The translations under genes and the position numbers were made by a program. The notes beneath the pieces are model-generated. The model saw only the letters and a program-made list of their open reading frames with translations. It was not told where the DNA came from and searched no databases. A DNA stretch of 64,000 nucleotides from Myxococcales bacterium (lineage in GTDB: Bacteria > Myxococcota_A > Polyangia > Polyangiales > GCA-016699535): contig CP064980.1 in assembly GCA_016699535.1 (NCBI GenBank), positions 992,001-1,056,000 on the forward strand. The letters run 5' to 3'. This document shows, one piece after another, positions 8,328 through 19,489 of this stretch. Each line of letters starts with the position of its first letter. The first letter of the stretch is position 1.

Positions 8328-9418
8328 ATGCACACGGGCAACCCACGCAAGGCAAAGTTGTGGTTAGTTGTTATCGGAATCGTTACGGTTGCTATCGCCG
8401 CGATAGCCTTTCCTGGTGGTCGTTTCTGGCTGCCGTAATCTTGCTTGAATCGGCATACTGCTGGGCACCAAAAATAGCAGCGCGGTGGGAACGGCGGGAG
8501 TGGTTTGCTGTCCGTATAGCAAGTGTGGGAGTGGGTTTTCTATTATTGGCGATTTGCGGCATTGGTATAAGAGTGACCGTTGAGAAGCGAGCTGAACGTC
8601 GAGCAGCAGCAGCGGAACAAAAAAAAAGGGAAAATGCTAGAATAGCTCGCCAACTTGAGATTGAGCGAACAGCTCCTCAAAGAGAAGCTGCACTCAAGGC
8701 ATGGCTTAAAGAGTGGCAACAGGCCGAACACGCCTTGATTCAGTCAGGGGAGTGGGAGCTTGCGCAAAGTGCACCAGCGACTTTCGATAAACACGAACAG
8801 CTAAAGCCCTTGTGCCAGATCATCCCACCCGAGTGTGGCCGCTTTCAGGCACAGTACATCGCTCCGATCAGCACACGTGTTGATCGATGAGCCACGTATG
8901 CGCGGACAGCAGACATTTCAGAGGAATATCTTCGACAACTGTTTGGTTCAAAAATGGGTTCATATGCTGCATGGATGTTGTGGACAGCGTTAGAAGAAGA
9001 GCAGCAGCTACCACAGAATTGTCCTGCAAACGTTTGCACTGTGAAACGAAAACGAAACCTGCAAAGTGCGCATCGTAAGTCTCGCCGCCTGCGCAACGCC
9101 GCCCGAGCGTGGATGAGACGTTTTGCACGGGACTACCGGCGAGAAGTAGCGGCGATGTTTGATCGATCCTTAGCCCCGTCGAGAATCCCAGGGACGGTCC
9201 GGGCCTGGCGGCCCAATAGTGACATTTTTGTGATCACGACAGACTTTTGTAGTCCGTCACTATTGAACAAGCTGTTTCGTGAACGTAGTGATCCGAAGTG
9301 TTTGAATCTCAAGGGTTCAAGTGGGTGGGTTGTAAGAGCGCTTCGCGCCGACACGGCTACGATCTCGAGCCGCCACCCTGGGACAAGCAACCAATTCCGC
9401 CTACCTATGAAGACGTGA
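8328..9418 (+). pseudogene. Broken membrane protein with coiled coil
   Basis: Product not recognised. ATG 8328 opens a frame with a hydrophobic helix (LWLVVIGIVTVAIAAIAFPG), then a frameshift near 8415-8430 leads into two more hydrophobic segments (around AAVILLESAYCWAP and VGFLLLAICGIGI). These are followed by a charged Ala/Glu/Arg-rich helix. An in-frame TGA at 8888-8890 interrupts it, after which the same frame continues coherently (ADISEEYLRQLFG). The final part is rich in Arg, Cys and Leu. Because the stop is in frame it is not explained by a homopolymer error. Confidence 0.5.
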
Positions 9419-9675
9419 AATCACATTTTCGGACCACTGCGAAGTAGAGAATTCTGGCTCAAAAAGGAAGTTAGAGTTTGTTTTGCACTCGACGCAGGTG
9501 TTGGTGGTGGTATCGCAGACGGGGGTTGGGCCTTCACAATCTGCATCGGAGGTGCAGACGAAGCAGCCGGCGGGTTGGTTGCCGCTTTGGCAGAAGTCTT
9601 CTGTTGAGCGGTTGCAGGCAAAAAGACTGGAAGAGAAAATGGCGAACATAAAAGAAAAATGAATTATCGAAGCAT
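9401..9675 (-). pseudogene. Truncated Cys-rich lipoprotein, extra A copy
   Basis: An N-terminal fragment of the A-family lipoprotein found complete at 32740, 43629 and 17573. The signal SSSLFAC gives a lipobox, followed by CQSGNQPAGCFVC and PVCDTTTNTCVECKTN. Similarity to the A copies stops near 9475, where unrelated sequence fuses to the frame. A single-base shift lies right after the ATG at 9675. It lies directly downstream of a second, longer A gene. Confidence 0.7.
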
Positions 9676-9727
9676 TCGGCGTTGCGTCGTGTTTCTCAAA
9701 AATCCGTAGAATTTTTAACAAGAAAAA

Positions 9728-10551
9728 TTAAGGCGCTCCACAATAACCGTTGCAGCCTAGTGTGCCAGTGCATTCGAAATCGTCTGCACAAGGATAACTG
9801 CAGAGTGGGCCGGTTATGCCAACTGTATCGCATACAGCGTCTCCAGGCACGGACCCACACTCGGTCGCACTTGAGCATGGGTCGTTTGCTTTTAGCACGG
9901 CTTCGCAAGTTGTTTTTGATTCGTTAATTCCACAATATTGTTGTCCTTCCACAGAACTATCGTCGGTGATGGTTTGCCGAATGATGCCGAAGCCGTAAGG
10001 TCGAGAGCAGTTACCATCTTCCGATTTTAAGCAGTAAGCACCATGGTCGTCGCCTTTATGCACCATCGGAATGCATTGTAACCCGTTTTGCATTGGTGTT
10101 GGTAATGCATACTTCGCATGCATCGGCACTCTGTTTCTCGTCCGTGTTGGAGCATTCATTGGTATCTGGAACACAAACAAAAGTGCCGCATGCTGTTTCA
10201 TTATCGACGGTGCATTGTTTGCAGGTGTTGTCGGTAGTTGTTGGTGCAATGAGCCTCTTCCAAGCATTCCGCGCACTTGTTTGTGTTCAAGTCGCAGTGA
10301 GGAAGCGCATCAGAACAATTCCCGTCTTGGAAACAAGAAAGGCAGCCGTCGGGGTTATCGCAAACGATGCAGATGTTGTTGGTGGTGTCGCAGTAGGGTC
10401 TGTCTGTTGGGCAGGCGTCGCTGCTTGTGCAGTAAAAGCAGTCGATGGGTTGATTGTCGCCTTTACAGAGACTTTCGGTGGTGCGGTTACAGCTTGATAG
10501 ACCGAGAAAAAAAGAAAAGAGGATGGAAGAAAGTATGATGTATCTTTTCAT
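9728..10551 (-). pseudogene. Cys-rich lipoprotein A1, frameshifted
   Basis: A copy of the A family in operon copy 1. The signal ends LGLSSC, a lipobox. Cys repeats follow (CFYCTSSDACPTDRPYC, CDLNTNKCAEC), and the C-terminal half reads YCGINESKTTCEAVL and CSYPCADDFECTG in another frame. At least two single-base shifts separate the parts. The C-terminal half differs strongly from A2, A3 and A4, showing that this part is variable. The ATG at 10551 abuts the stop of B1 (10552-10554). Confidence 0.7.
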
Positions 10552-11539
10552 TTAAAATGTCCCCCGAAGTTCAATGGATGTGGGTGAGAGCTTAACTTGA
10601 ATGTCGTTGGAGCTTTGCGTCTCGGTCGGAGCACGTGTTTGATATTGTCCTAAGAAAAACCAAACGATGCCTGCGGTAATGGAGGCTGCGCCGAGTCCAA
10701 CTTCGGCCCAGGCAATCGCATTGCGAGGTTTGTCTTCTTCAAGACAAGCACCCGTCAGTTGTCCTCGTGTTGCGCACGTTGTTCCCTGCGCAAGCCCAAT
10801 GGCGCCAATCGTTGCAAGCACCGCGCCCGCTCCCACGAGCACACCCGAGACGAGCCACGGGTAGTGCGTTTCCATGATGGGCTGAGGTTGGCTGATACAG
10901 TGCGCTCGAAGCTTTTGTCTTTGGGGATGGTGAGGGTTGTGTTGTAGGTATCAAAGCCGTTGAGCTCTACGGTGATGTGGTGCTCGCCGGGCTCGATGCG
11001 TTTGTGATAGGGGAGGATGCCGGTGGGGACGGTGTCTATTAAGAGGCGGGCGCCTTGTGTGCCTTCGACTTTGAGGAAGGGGCCTGAGCCTTTTTGGTAT
11101 TTGGTTAGGGCCTCTTTACAGGCTTCTCGGGCTGCTGATTTGAGGTCGTTTGCTTGGATGTCTTGTTTGACGGAGTAGTTGTTCGCCGATGGGGTGGTGA
11201 GGTTCAAAGCAATGGAAGTGGGCACAGCTTCTTCAGACCAAAGGGTCCAGGTGATGGCGGCATCGGCCCTGGCATGCTTTGCAGCATCATCGGCGCACAG
11301 GACGGAGGTGCAGCGCTTATCCGTTTCGCTTAGTTTGTGTTTGATGCGGCGGTGCTCAAGAGTGAGGACCGTATGACCGTAAGAGGCGAGGGTCGCTACG
11401 ATGGAGGTTTTGGCTTTTTGGTAGTGCTCGGAGCTGATTTGAGGATTGTTGAGCGGCTCAAGGACTAGCACGGTATCAGCATAAGCGCTTTGCGCGAAAA
11501 AGCAAAAGCTGAGCGCTGCAAAAAGCTAAGCCCTCTCAT
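10552..11539 (-). pseudogene. PEGA-domain membrane protein B1, frameshifted
   Basis: A copy of B with an N-terminal part (VLVLEPLNNPQISSEHY), an Ala-rich middle region with CADDAAKHARADAAI, a PEGA domain (RIEPGEHHITVELNGFDTYN) and two C-terminal membrane segments. One A is missing in the signal-peptide region near 11520 relative to copy 2, and another shift falls near 10860. It follows C1 with a 2-nt gap and precedes A1. Likely an inner-membrane protein facing the periplasm. Confidence 0.75.
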
Positions 11540-11541
11540 GA

Positions 11542-12541
11542 CTAAAACCTGCCTGAAAGTGAAAGCATAAAACCATCACGGCTGGCGCGAGCAGAAGGCA
11601 GCGGCGCATCGTCGCTCTCATCAAAGAGCGCGCGAATGGCGTAGATGAAGGGCACCGAAAGAAGCGGGACAGCATGCTCCATGAGCAAACCGCCTAAGGC
11701 TTGGCTGTCGCGCGTATTGGTGCACACGCGGCCATCGCAATCTTCTGAAAGCATCACCACAGCGCCTGTGGCGGCAAGGGCAGCGCCCGCCCCAAGGAAA
11801 GCAAAACTCCACCACGGAAGCGACTCATCGCTGGGCAAAACATCGGCAGCGCAAAGGTCGTGAGCAGCGCGCCAGAGCCGCCAATCAACAACGGCGGGAG
11901 CACAGAGTTATTGGCGCTGTCTTGCAAGGATAAGTATCCGTATCCGATGGCAGAGCTTTCTCAAAGTCGCTGACTTTGGAGGCGGCGATGCCGTAAAAAC
12001 ACCCAGCTTGTGCCGAGCGCAGCCAAGCCAAGGCCGCCGAGCACATAGCCAAGCACGCCTGGAGAACGAGTCGTCTTCCGCAAGCGAGCCATCCTCACTT
12101 AGCTCCGAGAACTCAAGCGGCCCATTGGGGCTGCCAGGTCGCCGTCTCTTTGGGCGAGGGGCCGGTAAAGTCCATCGAGACTTCGTCTTTCAGAGCCTTA
12201 GCGACTTGGCTCAGCGAAGGCTCGAAGTATCCGAAGTTCGAAGGCCACCGAGGCCAAGACCTTGGCCTCATTAACATCAATCCGGTCAATGCGAATCACC
12301 GTCGGCGTAAGCAAAGTGGCAATGAAGACTTCTTTGGCTTCAAGCGAGCGGCCCAAGGAAAGCGCATCGAGCATCCGCATCTCATCTTCTTCGTTCACAT
12401 TATCGTAAGTCAGATGAAGGTCACCGCGCGTGCGCACGTGCGCATCCACACGCGTGTCAATATGCACCGTCATATTCTCCGCCGCCAAAAGCACCCGATG
12501 CACCCGGCCGACCTTGCCCTCTTCACACTCGACTTGAAGGC
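11542..12541 (-). pseudogene. PEGA/membrane protein C1, 5' truncated and frameshifted
   Basis: The C-terminal 60% of the C family: a LAAENMTVHIDTRVDAHV strand region, MRMLDALSLGRSLEAKEVF, and the terminal membrane domain (LPWWSFAFLGAGAALAATG). The N-terminal signal and the PEGA domain are absent. Similarity to the full copies stops at about 12541, at the same point as in the fragments ending at 13670 and 20489. Several single-base shifts also split the frame. Confidence 0.75.
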
Positions 12542-12715
12542 GATTGCTCTACTATAAGGAAGCAGAGGCTAGAGGCGGCATGACAGAAATGGCATGAAAT
12601 ACACTGAAAACAAGACAGGAGTGGCATGAAAAGTGCCTAAAAAACGTCAGAGTCACATGGACACGGGTTTGAGGGCACTAAGGTTGGTGTTGAAGATGGT
12701 GGTGGGCTTTAGGAC
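12542..12715. repeat. Junction element 1 with three 32-bp degenerate repeats
   Basis: Sequence following the truncated C1, shared with 13671-13860 and 20490-20670. It opens with CTACTATAAGGAAGCAG and holds three 32-nt units starting at 12582, 12614 and 12646, each with a GACAGRAGTGGCATG-like core. Similarity fades near 12700, so the terminal boundary sequence seen in the other two copies is lost here. Confidence 0.75.
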
Positions 12716-12888
12716 GTGTGTTGTCAGCTTTTCAGGGCAATAAGCGTGATTGGACTTCCAAAAAGTTGCACACATGCGACGACTCGACACCTCTTTCGGA
12801 TCCTGCAGTGAAACATGTGCGGTGGAGTAAGCCGGTCTAGCTCTGCTAAATTATGAAGCGTTCTCAGATTTCTTAAAAGGATAGAAGC

Positions 12889-13543
12889 ATGGTTACATTA
12901 TCGCTCGTCAGAGCTCGTCGTTCACTTATTTTAGTAACGCTTTTGTTTTTCTTTCTTGCAAATGCAGCAGTTGCAGAACAAACGAGTGTTGTGCGCGCTT
13001 ATAATTTTCGTTTGAAAAATCTCAACTAGTAGGCAATATGTTTACGTGTAGATTTGACAGCAGTGTGATCGCGAGTTTGAGTAAACGTGTACCAAACTCA
13101 GCGGAGTACATGTTAGGAGAAGATAAAAACCCTAACATCATGCGATTTTTGATTATCGATGAAGATCGTGCTGCGATCTTCGGAAACGCCGGACAGCAGG
13201 AAGTTGTCGTTATCCGCAATGCTGATGGACAGGTAGTGTTTGTTGAACAAAATGGCGAGGGAAATGTCTTCACCTATACCATCAACAGAAATGACGGCAC
13301 CGCCATATGGAACAAAGCGTACTTTGCGATGGACACGCCCATTGCACTAATGGCACTGGGGAGGTGTTCAACAACTCGTGGACCCGATTTGTGAAGAAAC
13401 ATACGATCCTTTCCAAGCTAGGTGACTTGGTTCATAGGAGCCCAAAAGACGCGTTAGTGACCTACAATGCTCGTATTGCTCAGAATCGCGGGCTGGATAT
13501 TTCAGAAGATGCGCCGGAACTCGCTGATGTCTTCGTAGGGTAG
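12889..13543 (+). CDS. Small secreted protein, frameshifted
   Basis: Function not recognised. The ATG at 12889 follows AAAAGG and begins a clear signal peptide (SLILVTLLFFFLANAAVA). The frame shifts near 13010 (to FEKSQLVGNMFTCRFDSSV) and again near 13330-13370 (to GEVFNNSWTRFVKKH). The middle (FLIIDEDRAAIFGNAGQQEV) has a beta-rich, repeated-strand look. It lies between two copies of the junction element, so it may be a cargo gene of its own. Confidence 0.5.
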
Positions 13544-13670
13544 ATGCAAATCGCCTCGCGTGCGCACATGCGCATCGATGCGCGTATCAATGCACCGTCA
13601 TATTCTCTGCGGCCAGAATCACCTGATGCACCCGGCCCACCTTGCCCTCTTCACACTCGACCTGAAGGCG
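13541..13670 (-). pseudogene. Short internal fragment of the C gene
   Basis: About 130 bp similar to the C-gene region encoding VHIDTRVDAHVRTRGD and the strand before it. It stops at 13670, the same breakpoint as in C1 and C2. Its other end meets the secreted-protein gene at about 13541. It is a remnant, not a gene. Confidence 0.75.
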
Positions 13671-13860
13671 GCACGCTCTACTATAAGGAAGCAGGCACTA
13701 GAGGCGGCATGACAGAAATGGCATGAAAGGCACTGAAAACAAGACAGGAGTGGCATGAAAAGTGCCTGAAAAACGTCAGGAGTCACATGGACACGGGTTT
13801 GAAGGCACTAAGGTTGGTGTTGATGATAAGTTGTATCCATGAAGCGATCCGACATCTTTT
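13671..13860. repeat. Junction element 2
   Basis: Second copy of the element that follows truncated C genes, with 32-nt units starting at 13711, 13743 and 13775. It ends in ATCCATGAAGCGATCCGAC, an imperfect version of the 28-bp arm seen at 8094-8204. The KAP operon follows. Confidence 0.75.
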
Positions 13861-13978
13861 CCAAACCAACGACTCCACCTGTATCCAAACCCCAATCCCT
13901 CTACACCGATCAAAGCAACGATTTCCAAACCCACACTCTCGACCATTTATTCAAACTCAACACCCAAAGATCAAACCG

Positions 13979-14680
13979 ATGAGCACCTTCGCCAATAAAA
14001 TAAAGTCTGCCGCCTTAGGACACTATGGTTGGATTATAGTGCTCGGTGTTATTTTGATCGTGGGTTCATTGTCCTGGGTGTTGTTTGCTCAAACTGCAAG
14101 CGACGAAAGGTGTGAGTATTTCATCGGCAATCTTTATCCAGAAATCTTTGGCTTTCTTCTCGAGCTTATAATTCTGGTCTGCTTAGTTGGGCTCTTTCGG
14201 CAATCAGAAAAGAAAAAACAAAAGAAAAAGTTTCACTCCGATTGCAGCAGGATATTGGGTTTCTTGGTCGAATCTATCCAAGGAAATTCTTTCCATTGGA
14301 GTAAGCTTTCTGTGCACTGCCAACCAACTGTTGAGACGCTCGAAATGATTCAGAAAACATTTGAAGATATAAAATCGAAAAACCTTTGGCTAACGCCGCT
14401 TCAAAAAAAAGTAATAATCGAAACTGCGCACGAGGCAGAGTCTCCTATCCGAGCCATGACACCTTGCGCCTACGATATATCATCAGAACACGGCGTCATC
14501 TGGCTTTCGATCCTGGCCTCAGTTAAGCACCTCGCCGAGCTTTATCCCTATAAGCATGAAGGTGATATCCCGCAACAGATACAAGTAGTTTTAGGAGCAG
14601 ACGAGTTCTGCTTATATTTCCCAGAGTTACTCGAGCAAATTATCGAGTTTGAAAAACTTGATTACGAGGCGGCCTTTTAA
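13979..14680 (+). CDS. Two-TM hypothetical protein of the KAP operon
   Basis: A 233-residue protein, not recognised. ATG 13979 is preferred over the longer frame from 13787, whose beginning is junction-element sequence. Two hydrophobic segments (WIIVLGVILIVGSLSWVLF and a second around LLELIILVCLVGLF) lie near the N-terminus, followed by a Lys-rich stretch and a soluble helical domain. Its TAA overlaps the next ATG (TAATG at 14678-14682), so it is translationally coupled to the KAP NTPase. It may anchor or sense for that NTPase. Confidence 0.7.
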   Translation: MSTFANKIKSAALGHYGWIIVLGVILIVGSLSWVLFAQTASDERCEYFIGNLYPEIFGFLLELIILVCLVGLFRQSEKKKQKKKFHSDCSRILGFLVESIQGNSFHWSKLSVHCQPTVETLEMIQKTFEDIKSKNLWLTPLQKKVIIETAHEAESPIRAMTPCAYDISSEHGVIWLSILASVKHLAELYPYKHEGDIPQQIQVVLGADEFCLYFPELLEQIIEFEKLDYEAAF

Positions 14681-16546
14681 TGAATGACAAAGAACAGAAC
14701 AGTGACCAACGTTTTGCGTTTCTAGGTACTTTTTGTGGTGGCCAGGGTGGTTGGGTGGTGTTGTGGTGTTTGGTTTTGTCGTTTGGGTAAAACTACCCGG
14801 CGACATCGACCTGGAGGCAATGCACGAAATACTAAAAGAGACGTGGTTTCATGGCCCTTTAGGTTTATTTTGTTTGGTCTGGATAACGATCTTCCCGGGG
14901 GCGCTCGTTTCCCCTCATCCACTTCGTGACTTCTGCTCCCTTAAACGAGTGGCCAGAACTAACGGTGCTCCAGTCTTTTTTCAGTCTGCAAATAGTTTAC
15001 GAAGGCCTCAAACCTATATTGGGGTAGGAACTTGCATCGGTTTGCTGGTCGCATTGTTGGTTATCGATTCGCCGTGCACGTTGCCGATTTTTGCAAGGAG
15101 CAACTATCTGTGTTGGCTCCCTTTAGGCGTCGTTGTTTGGTTATCACTTCCCTGGATTACAGCTGGCCTTGGTCGATGTTTACGGCGAATCGAAAACTTC
15201 ACAATCAAAAATACCAACTTAATAGCTGACCGGCCCGTGAAACGTGCCAACGAAGATAGGTTTAACCGTGAACCACAGATCAAGAAGTTGTATGAACTGA
15301 TAATGGCGCATCCTCAAGAAAGCATTTCAATTGGTGTTGAAGGGGCATGGGGAACTGGAAAGACTTCTTTCAAGAATTTGTTGGTCGAATATCACAAGAA
15401 CTCATCAGTAAAGAATCAAGGAGATGTTTTCGGCTTTCGTCCTGCTATTTTTGAGTTCAAGCCTTGGCATTACCCTTCCTCGCCGCGTCTCATGGCAGCA
15501 TTTTTTGAGGATTTAGGCAGTGAGCTAGAATATAATATTCAAGATGTACGCGCGCAACTTGCTCCGCTACTTGCTATCGCTCGGAAACTATCTTTGCCTG
15601 ATGTAATTGGTGAAAAGAGATCCCATCATTAAGGCATGATTTGTTGAATCGCCTTCAGCCGCTTCTCGAACAACACCGAGTAAGGCTTTGGGTAATGATC
15701 GACGAAATCGATAGATTGAGCCCTGAAAGCGCTCGCTTAGTGATGGCGCTGATCAACACCTCGCGGACGTCGACAATGTGATCGTGGTAGCTTTCTTTGA
15801 TCGAGAAGAGGTTGTTCGTCTACTGACAAAGGCAGGTATAGACAGACCAGAAGGCCGGGACGGATGGTTGTCGAAATTTTCCGGTAACGTTTTCGCTGTC
15901 AAAAGGTCACGAATTGAGCTTGGAGATCCAGCGCACAATATTTGAAACTATACAAAGTATTTCTCGACGTGGATGGATATCCCCTATCGAACAAGAGAAC
16001 CAAGACCATCATCCTGTTATTGAAAGTGTTTTCAAAACGATCAAAACAACGCGTTATGCAAAGCGGCTCTCCAACCTTCTAATAGTGAAATTACCACTGG
16101 TTCAACGGGATACGAATCAAAATATGCGACTATCAGGCACGGACGCTCTTGTGGCAAGTGCGCTTTGGCTATCTTGGCCGGAGTTGGGTGACCTTATCGC
16201 CAGGCGACCGCGTTCTTTTACCGACGGCGGCCCTGGATTTGAGGAGCTTCAGCTACAGGATATACTCGCCCTTTCGACGGTTGAAGGAGATGAGCTAGCA
16301 AGAATCAATGATCTCACTACATACCGCCGTGACGAGTTAAAATGGTTTGTTTTTCTTTTTCCTCGAACGCGTCCGCTTCTTAATGAGCCTTTCGGACACC
16401 AATACAATCAGCAAGACGGTGTGGAACCCAATGGAACAAGACGTTTGCGCGAGTTTGGTGTGCTTTCTGCGTGGTTGGAGGGAAGCACTTCACCTGAGGA
16501 TGTCGACCCTGAACCGTTAAATCGGGAGATCGAAGGTCTGCTCTAA
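14680..16546 (+). pseudogene. Membrane KAP-family P-loop NTPase, frameshifted
   Basis: Predicted KAP NTPase. Hydrophobic helices near the start (GGVVVFGFVVWVKLP, FCLVWITIFPGALV, GLLVALLVI, VVVWLSLPWITAGL) precede the NTPase, as in membrane KAP proteins. Walker A is EGAWGTGKTS near 15340-15365; Walker B is LWVMIDEIDRL near 15690-15715. The C-terminal part continues to 16546. Four single-base shifts (about 14715, 15625, 15765, 15880) split it. At least the first and last lie in T runs, so sequencing error is possible. Family members occur in phage-exclusion contexts (PifA is a KAP protein). Confidence 0.75.
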
Positions 16547-17537
16547 TGGAAACAGCTATTATGAACGAAAAGTTTGAGAATATTCTTTCTCGGACTTTTT
16601 TAGGAAGCAATCGAAAATGGTCAGAACAAGCAAAAGAAGCTCAAAGAGGCGACGCGCGTCTCGATAGAACAGAACGATCACGGCTTTATAGTGTACTCAA
16701 CGAGCTTGAAGAAAAATACCTTAAGAGACTGCTGGATAAAGATGGTCTAGTAGAAAAGGACAAAGAATCGTTGCGAGAGTTGATTAACAAGCTCTTAGCG
16801 GCAACTGCCTTGTTAGTGCCAAATTCTGAAACAGAAATTTTAGGACCTTTGCGTTCGTCAGTGACGTGCGCAGGCGTTGCGATCGCATTGTTGTCCCGTG
16901 AAGAACGAAAAGATCGAAATGATTTACTGAAGGAGTTGGTGTTTGAAAATTTGTCCACTAAATATGACATGGTGTGGCTTGCTGAGGTTGCTCGCATGTT
17001 AGTTGGCAACACAGAGAAGGAGGAAAGCGCCACACGTCATCGTGACACGCTACATGATTTACTATACAAAGATTGGTCTCGGGATAGAATTACTGAAAAA
17101 TATCCGATCTCGCTAAGAGCAATTCTCCATTCTTTTCTGATCAAAGTTTGTCCTTTTCTCATGTTTCCAGTTGTTCTATATTGGACTCGCGACCCGAAAG
17201 TGATTTCAACGAGGTTTTGACATGCCTAAATTCTGCGCAAGAGCAAGATGAAAAATTGTTAGTTTTGCAACGATTTATGGGACTCTTTTTGGGCTACCAA
17301 CCGACAACGCCGCCTGATCCAACCTTTTTACTAGTTGATGGTGAGAAACTTCCCGGTAATCTCCAAAAAGATCAGAAGCCATACTTTTTTGAAGCGGAGC
17401 ATTGGTCACGACTTCGCGATATCGTTAATGGCTTTTTTAGCTCGGAATACACAGAAATCATGTCCTACGAACCTGCTTGGAACGCACTCCGAACTCTTAT
17501 TGATAAACATGTAACCAAACTATCTAGAGTTTTATAA
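16546..17537 (+). CDS. Third gene of the KAP operon, hypothetical, one frameshift
   Basis: Not recognised. Its ATG at 16546 overlaps the KAP stop (TAATG). The first 200 residues are helical and charged (KFENILSRTFLGSNRKW, RLYSVLNELEEKYLKRL). A missing A in the AAA run near 17143 shifts the frame into SLSFSHVSSCSILDSRPE, which continues to 17537. The corrected length is about 330 residues. The tight three-gene overlap argues that all three act together. Confidence 0.65.
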
Positions 17538-17572
17538 CTTCACATTAGGTCTAGGGCGCAGGTGTTATTGGT

Positions 17573-18504
17573 TCAGTTGGATGTATAACCACAGAACCTA
17601 TTTTCATCTTGCGGTGTACCCCCGCTGGATGGTGGGCAATCAACAGTGTCTTCACACTGCAGAGCAGATGAGCAATAGTATGTGCAAGTGTTTGGCGCTC
17701 CATTCACGCGGCGACAGATAGCGCCAATGACTTCTTCCCATCAACAACACAAATGCTCGAAGCATTGCATTCTGTGTTGAAAGCCAACATGGCGTCACAG
17801 GTATTGAGATCTTCATTAATACCACAGAACAATTCGGTCGTATCATTTTCCGCTGCCAGAACACTTTTTTTGCTGAGTATGACCTTATAAGGTTGTCCGC
17901 AGTTTGCACTTTCTAATTTCATGCAAAAGGTTCCGTAGTTGTTTTCTTGATAGAGCATGGGAACGCATTTGTGATCGGTAATGCATTCGGTGTCGGTGAC
18001 GCAGGGTTCGCAGGTGGCTACGTCGTTTAGTTTTGTTGTGGTGCACTCGAAGGTGTTTGGATTGCAGCTGTTTCCGTTGCAGACGTCTTCGTTTTCTACT
18101 GTGCACTGGACGCAGGATTCGTTTTTGCAGAAGGGTTTACCGGTGATGCCGTCGCAGTCGGTGTTTTCGGTGCAGCCGGTGCATGTGTTTGTGGTGGTAT
18201 CACAAACGGGGGCGGCGGCGTCGGTGCAGTGGGTGCTGTCGAGGCAGGCTACGCAGGTTTGGGATGTGGTGTTGCATTGCGGGGTTTCGCCTGAGCATTC
18301 GGCGTTTGTTTTACACTCGACGCAGGTGTTGTTGGGGATGTCGCAGACGGGAGTCTCACCCTCACAATCGTCGTCACTCGTGCAGACGAAGCAGCCGGCG
18401 GGAGGGTTGTCGCTTTGGCAGAGGTCTTCTGTTGAGCGGTTGCAGGCAAAAAGGCTGGAAGAGAAAAAGACGAACATAAAAGAAAAATGAATTACTTTAA
18501 GCAT
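17573..18504 (-). CDS. Cys-rich lipoprotein A2
   Basis: Secreted lipoprotein. The signal FSFMFVFFSSSLFAC provides the lipobox Cys. About ten Cys-rich units follow (CVECKTNAECSGETPQC, CTGCTENTDCDGITGKPFC). A single-base shift near 17720 moves the frame; the true C-terminus (ICRRVNGAPNTCTYYC ... FCGYTSN) ends at 17573. The ATG at 18504 abuts the B2 stop. From the DGITGKPFC unit onward it is close to A4, although its 5' half belongs to another subfamily. Confidence 0.8.
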
Positions 18505-19487
18505 TTAGAAACTCCCCTGAAGCGATATGGATGTGGGTGAGAGGTTTACGTGCAATTGTTGTCTTCTTTTTCGGTTGGCGCACGTGTTTGGTATTGGCCG
18601 ATAAAAAACCAAACTATGCCGGCCGTGATGGAAGCTGCACCTAAACCCATTTCCACCCATGCAATGGCATTTGGCTTTTCATTTTCAATGCAAGTGCCAG
18701 TGATAGGTTCCAAGGATGAACACGTTGTGCCCTGCGCAAGCCCAATGGCGCCAATCGTTGTGAGCGCAGCGCCCGCTCCCACGAGCACACCCGACATCAG
18801 CCACGGGTAGTGCGTCTGCATGATGGGCTCTAGGTTGGCTGATACAGTGCGCTCGAAGCTTTTGTCTTTGGGGATGATGAGGGTTGTGTTGTAGGTATCA
18901 AAGCCGTTGAGCTCGACGCTGATGTGGTGCTCTCCTGGTTCGATGCGTTTGTGATAGGGGAGGATGCCGGTGGGGATACCATCGATGAGCAGGCGTGCTC
19001 CCGGTGTGCCTTCGACTTTGAGGAAGGGGCCTGAGCCTTTTTGGTATTTGGTTAGGGCCTCTTTACAGGCTTCGCGGGCTGCTGATTTGAGGTCGTTTGC
19101 TTGGATGTCTTGTTTGACGGAGTAGTTGCTGGCCGATGGGGTGGTGAGGTTTAGCGCGATGGAAGTGGGCACAGCTTCTTCGGACCACAGGGTCCAGGTG
19201 ATGGCGGCATCGGCCCTGGCATGCTTGGCAGCATCATCGGCGCACAGGACGGAGGTGCAGCGCTTATCCGTTTCGCTTAGTTTGTGTTTGATGCGGCGGT
19301 GCTCAAGAGTGAGGACCGTATGACCGTAAGAGGCGAGGGTCGCTACGATGGAGGTTTTGGCGGTGCGGTAGAGCTCGGAGCTGATTTGAGGATTGTTGAG
19401 CGGCTCAAGGACTAGCACAGTATCAGCATAAGCGCTTTGCGCGAAAAAGCAAAAGCTGAGCGCTGCAAAAAAGCTAAGCCCTCTCAT
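18505..19487 (-). CDS. PEGA-domain membrane protein B2
   Basis: A roughly 325-residue protein. Signal peptide LSFCFFAQSAYA; domain with CADDAAKHARADAAITWTLW; PEGA domain (RIEPGEHHISVELNGFDTYN); two C-terminal hydrophobic segments (LMSGVLVGAGAALTTIGAIG and SITAGIVWFFIGQY). A single-base shift near 18555 hides the true C-terminus, NLSPTSISLQGSF, ending at 18505. It belongs to the VLEPLNNPQ subfamily with B1, distinct from B3 and B4 (VLQHADNPQ). Confidence 0.82.
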
Positions 19488-19489
19488 GA

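Noticed and set aside
12582..12677. Regular 32-bp repeats resembling a CRISPR array
   Set aside because: Only three units, directly adjacent and degenerate, with no unique spacers and no cas genes. The TM0106 nuclease is Cas4-like but stands alone.
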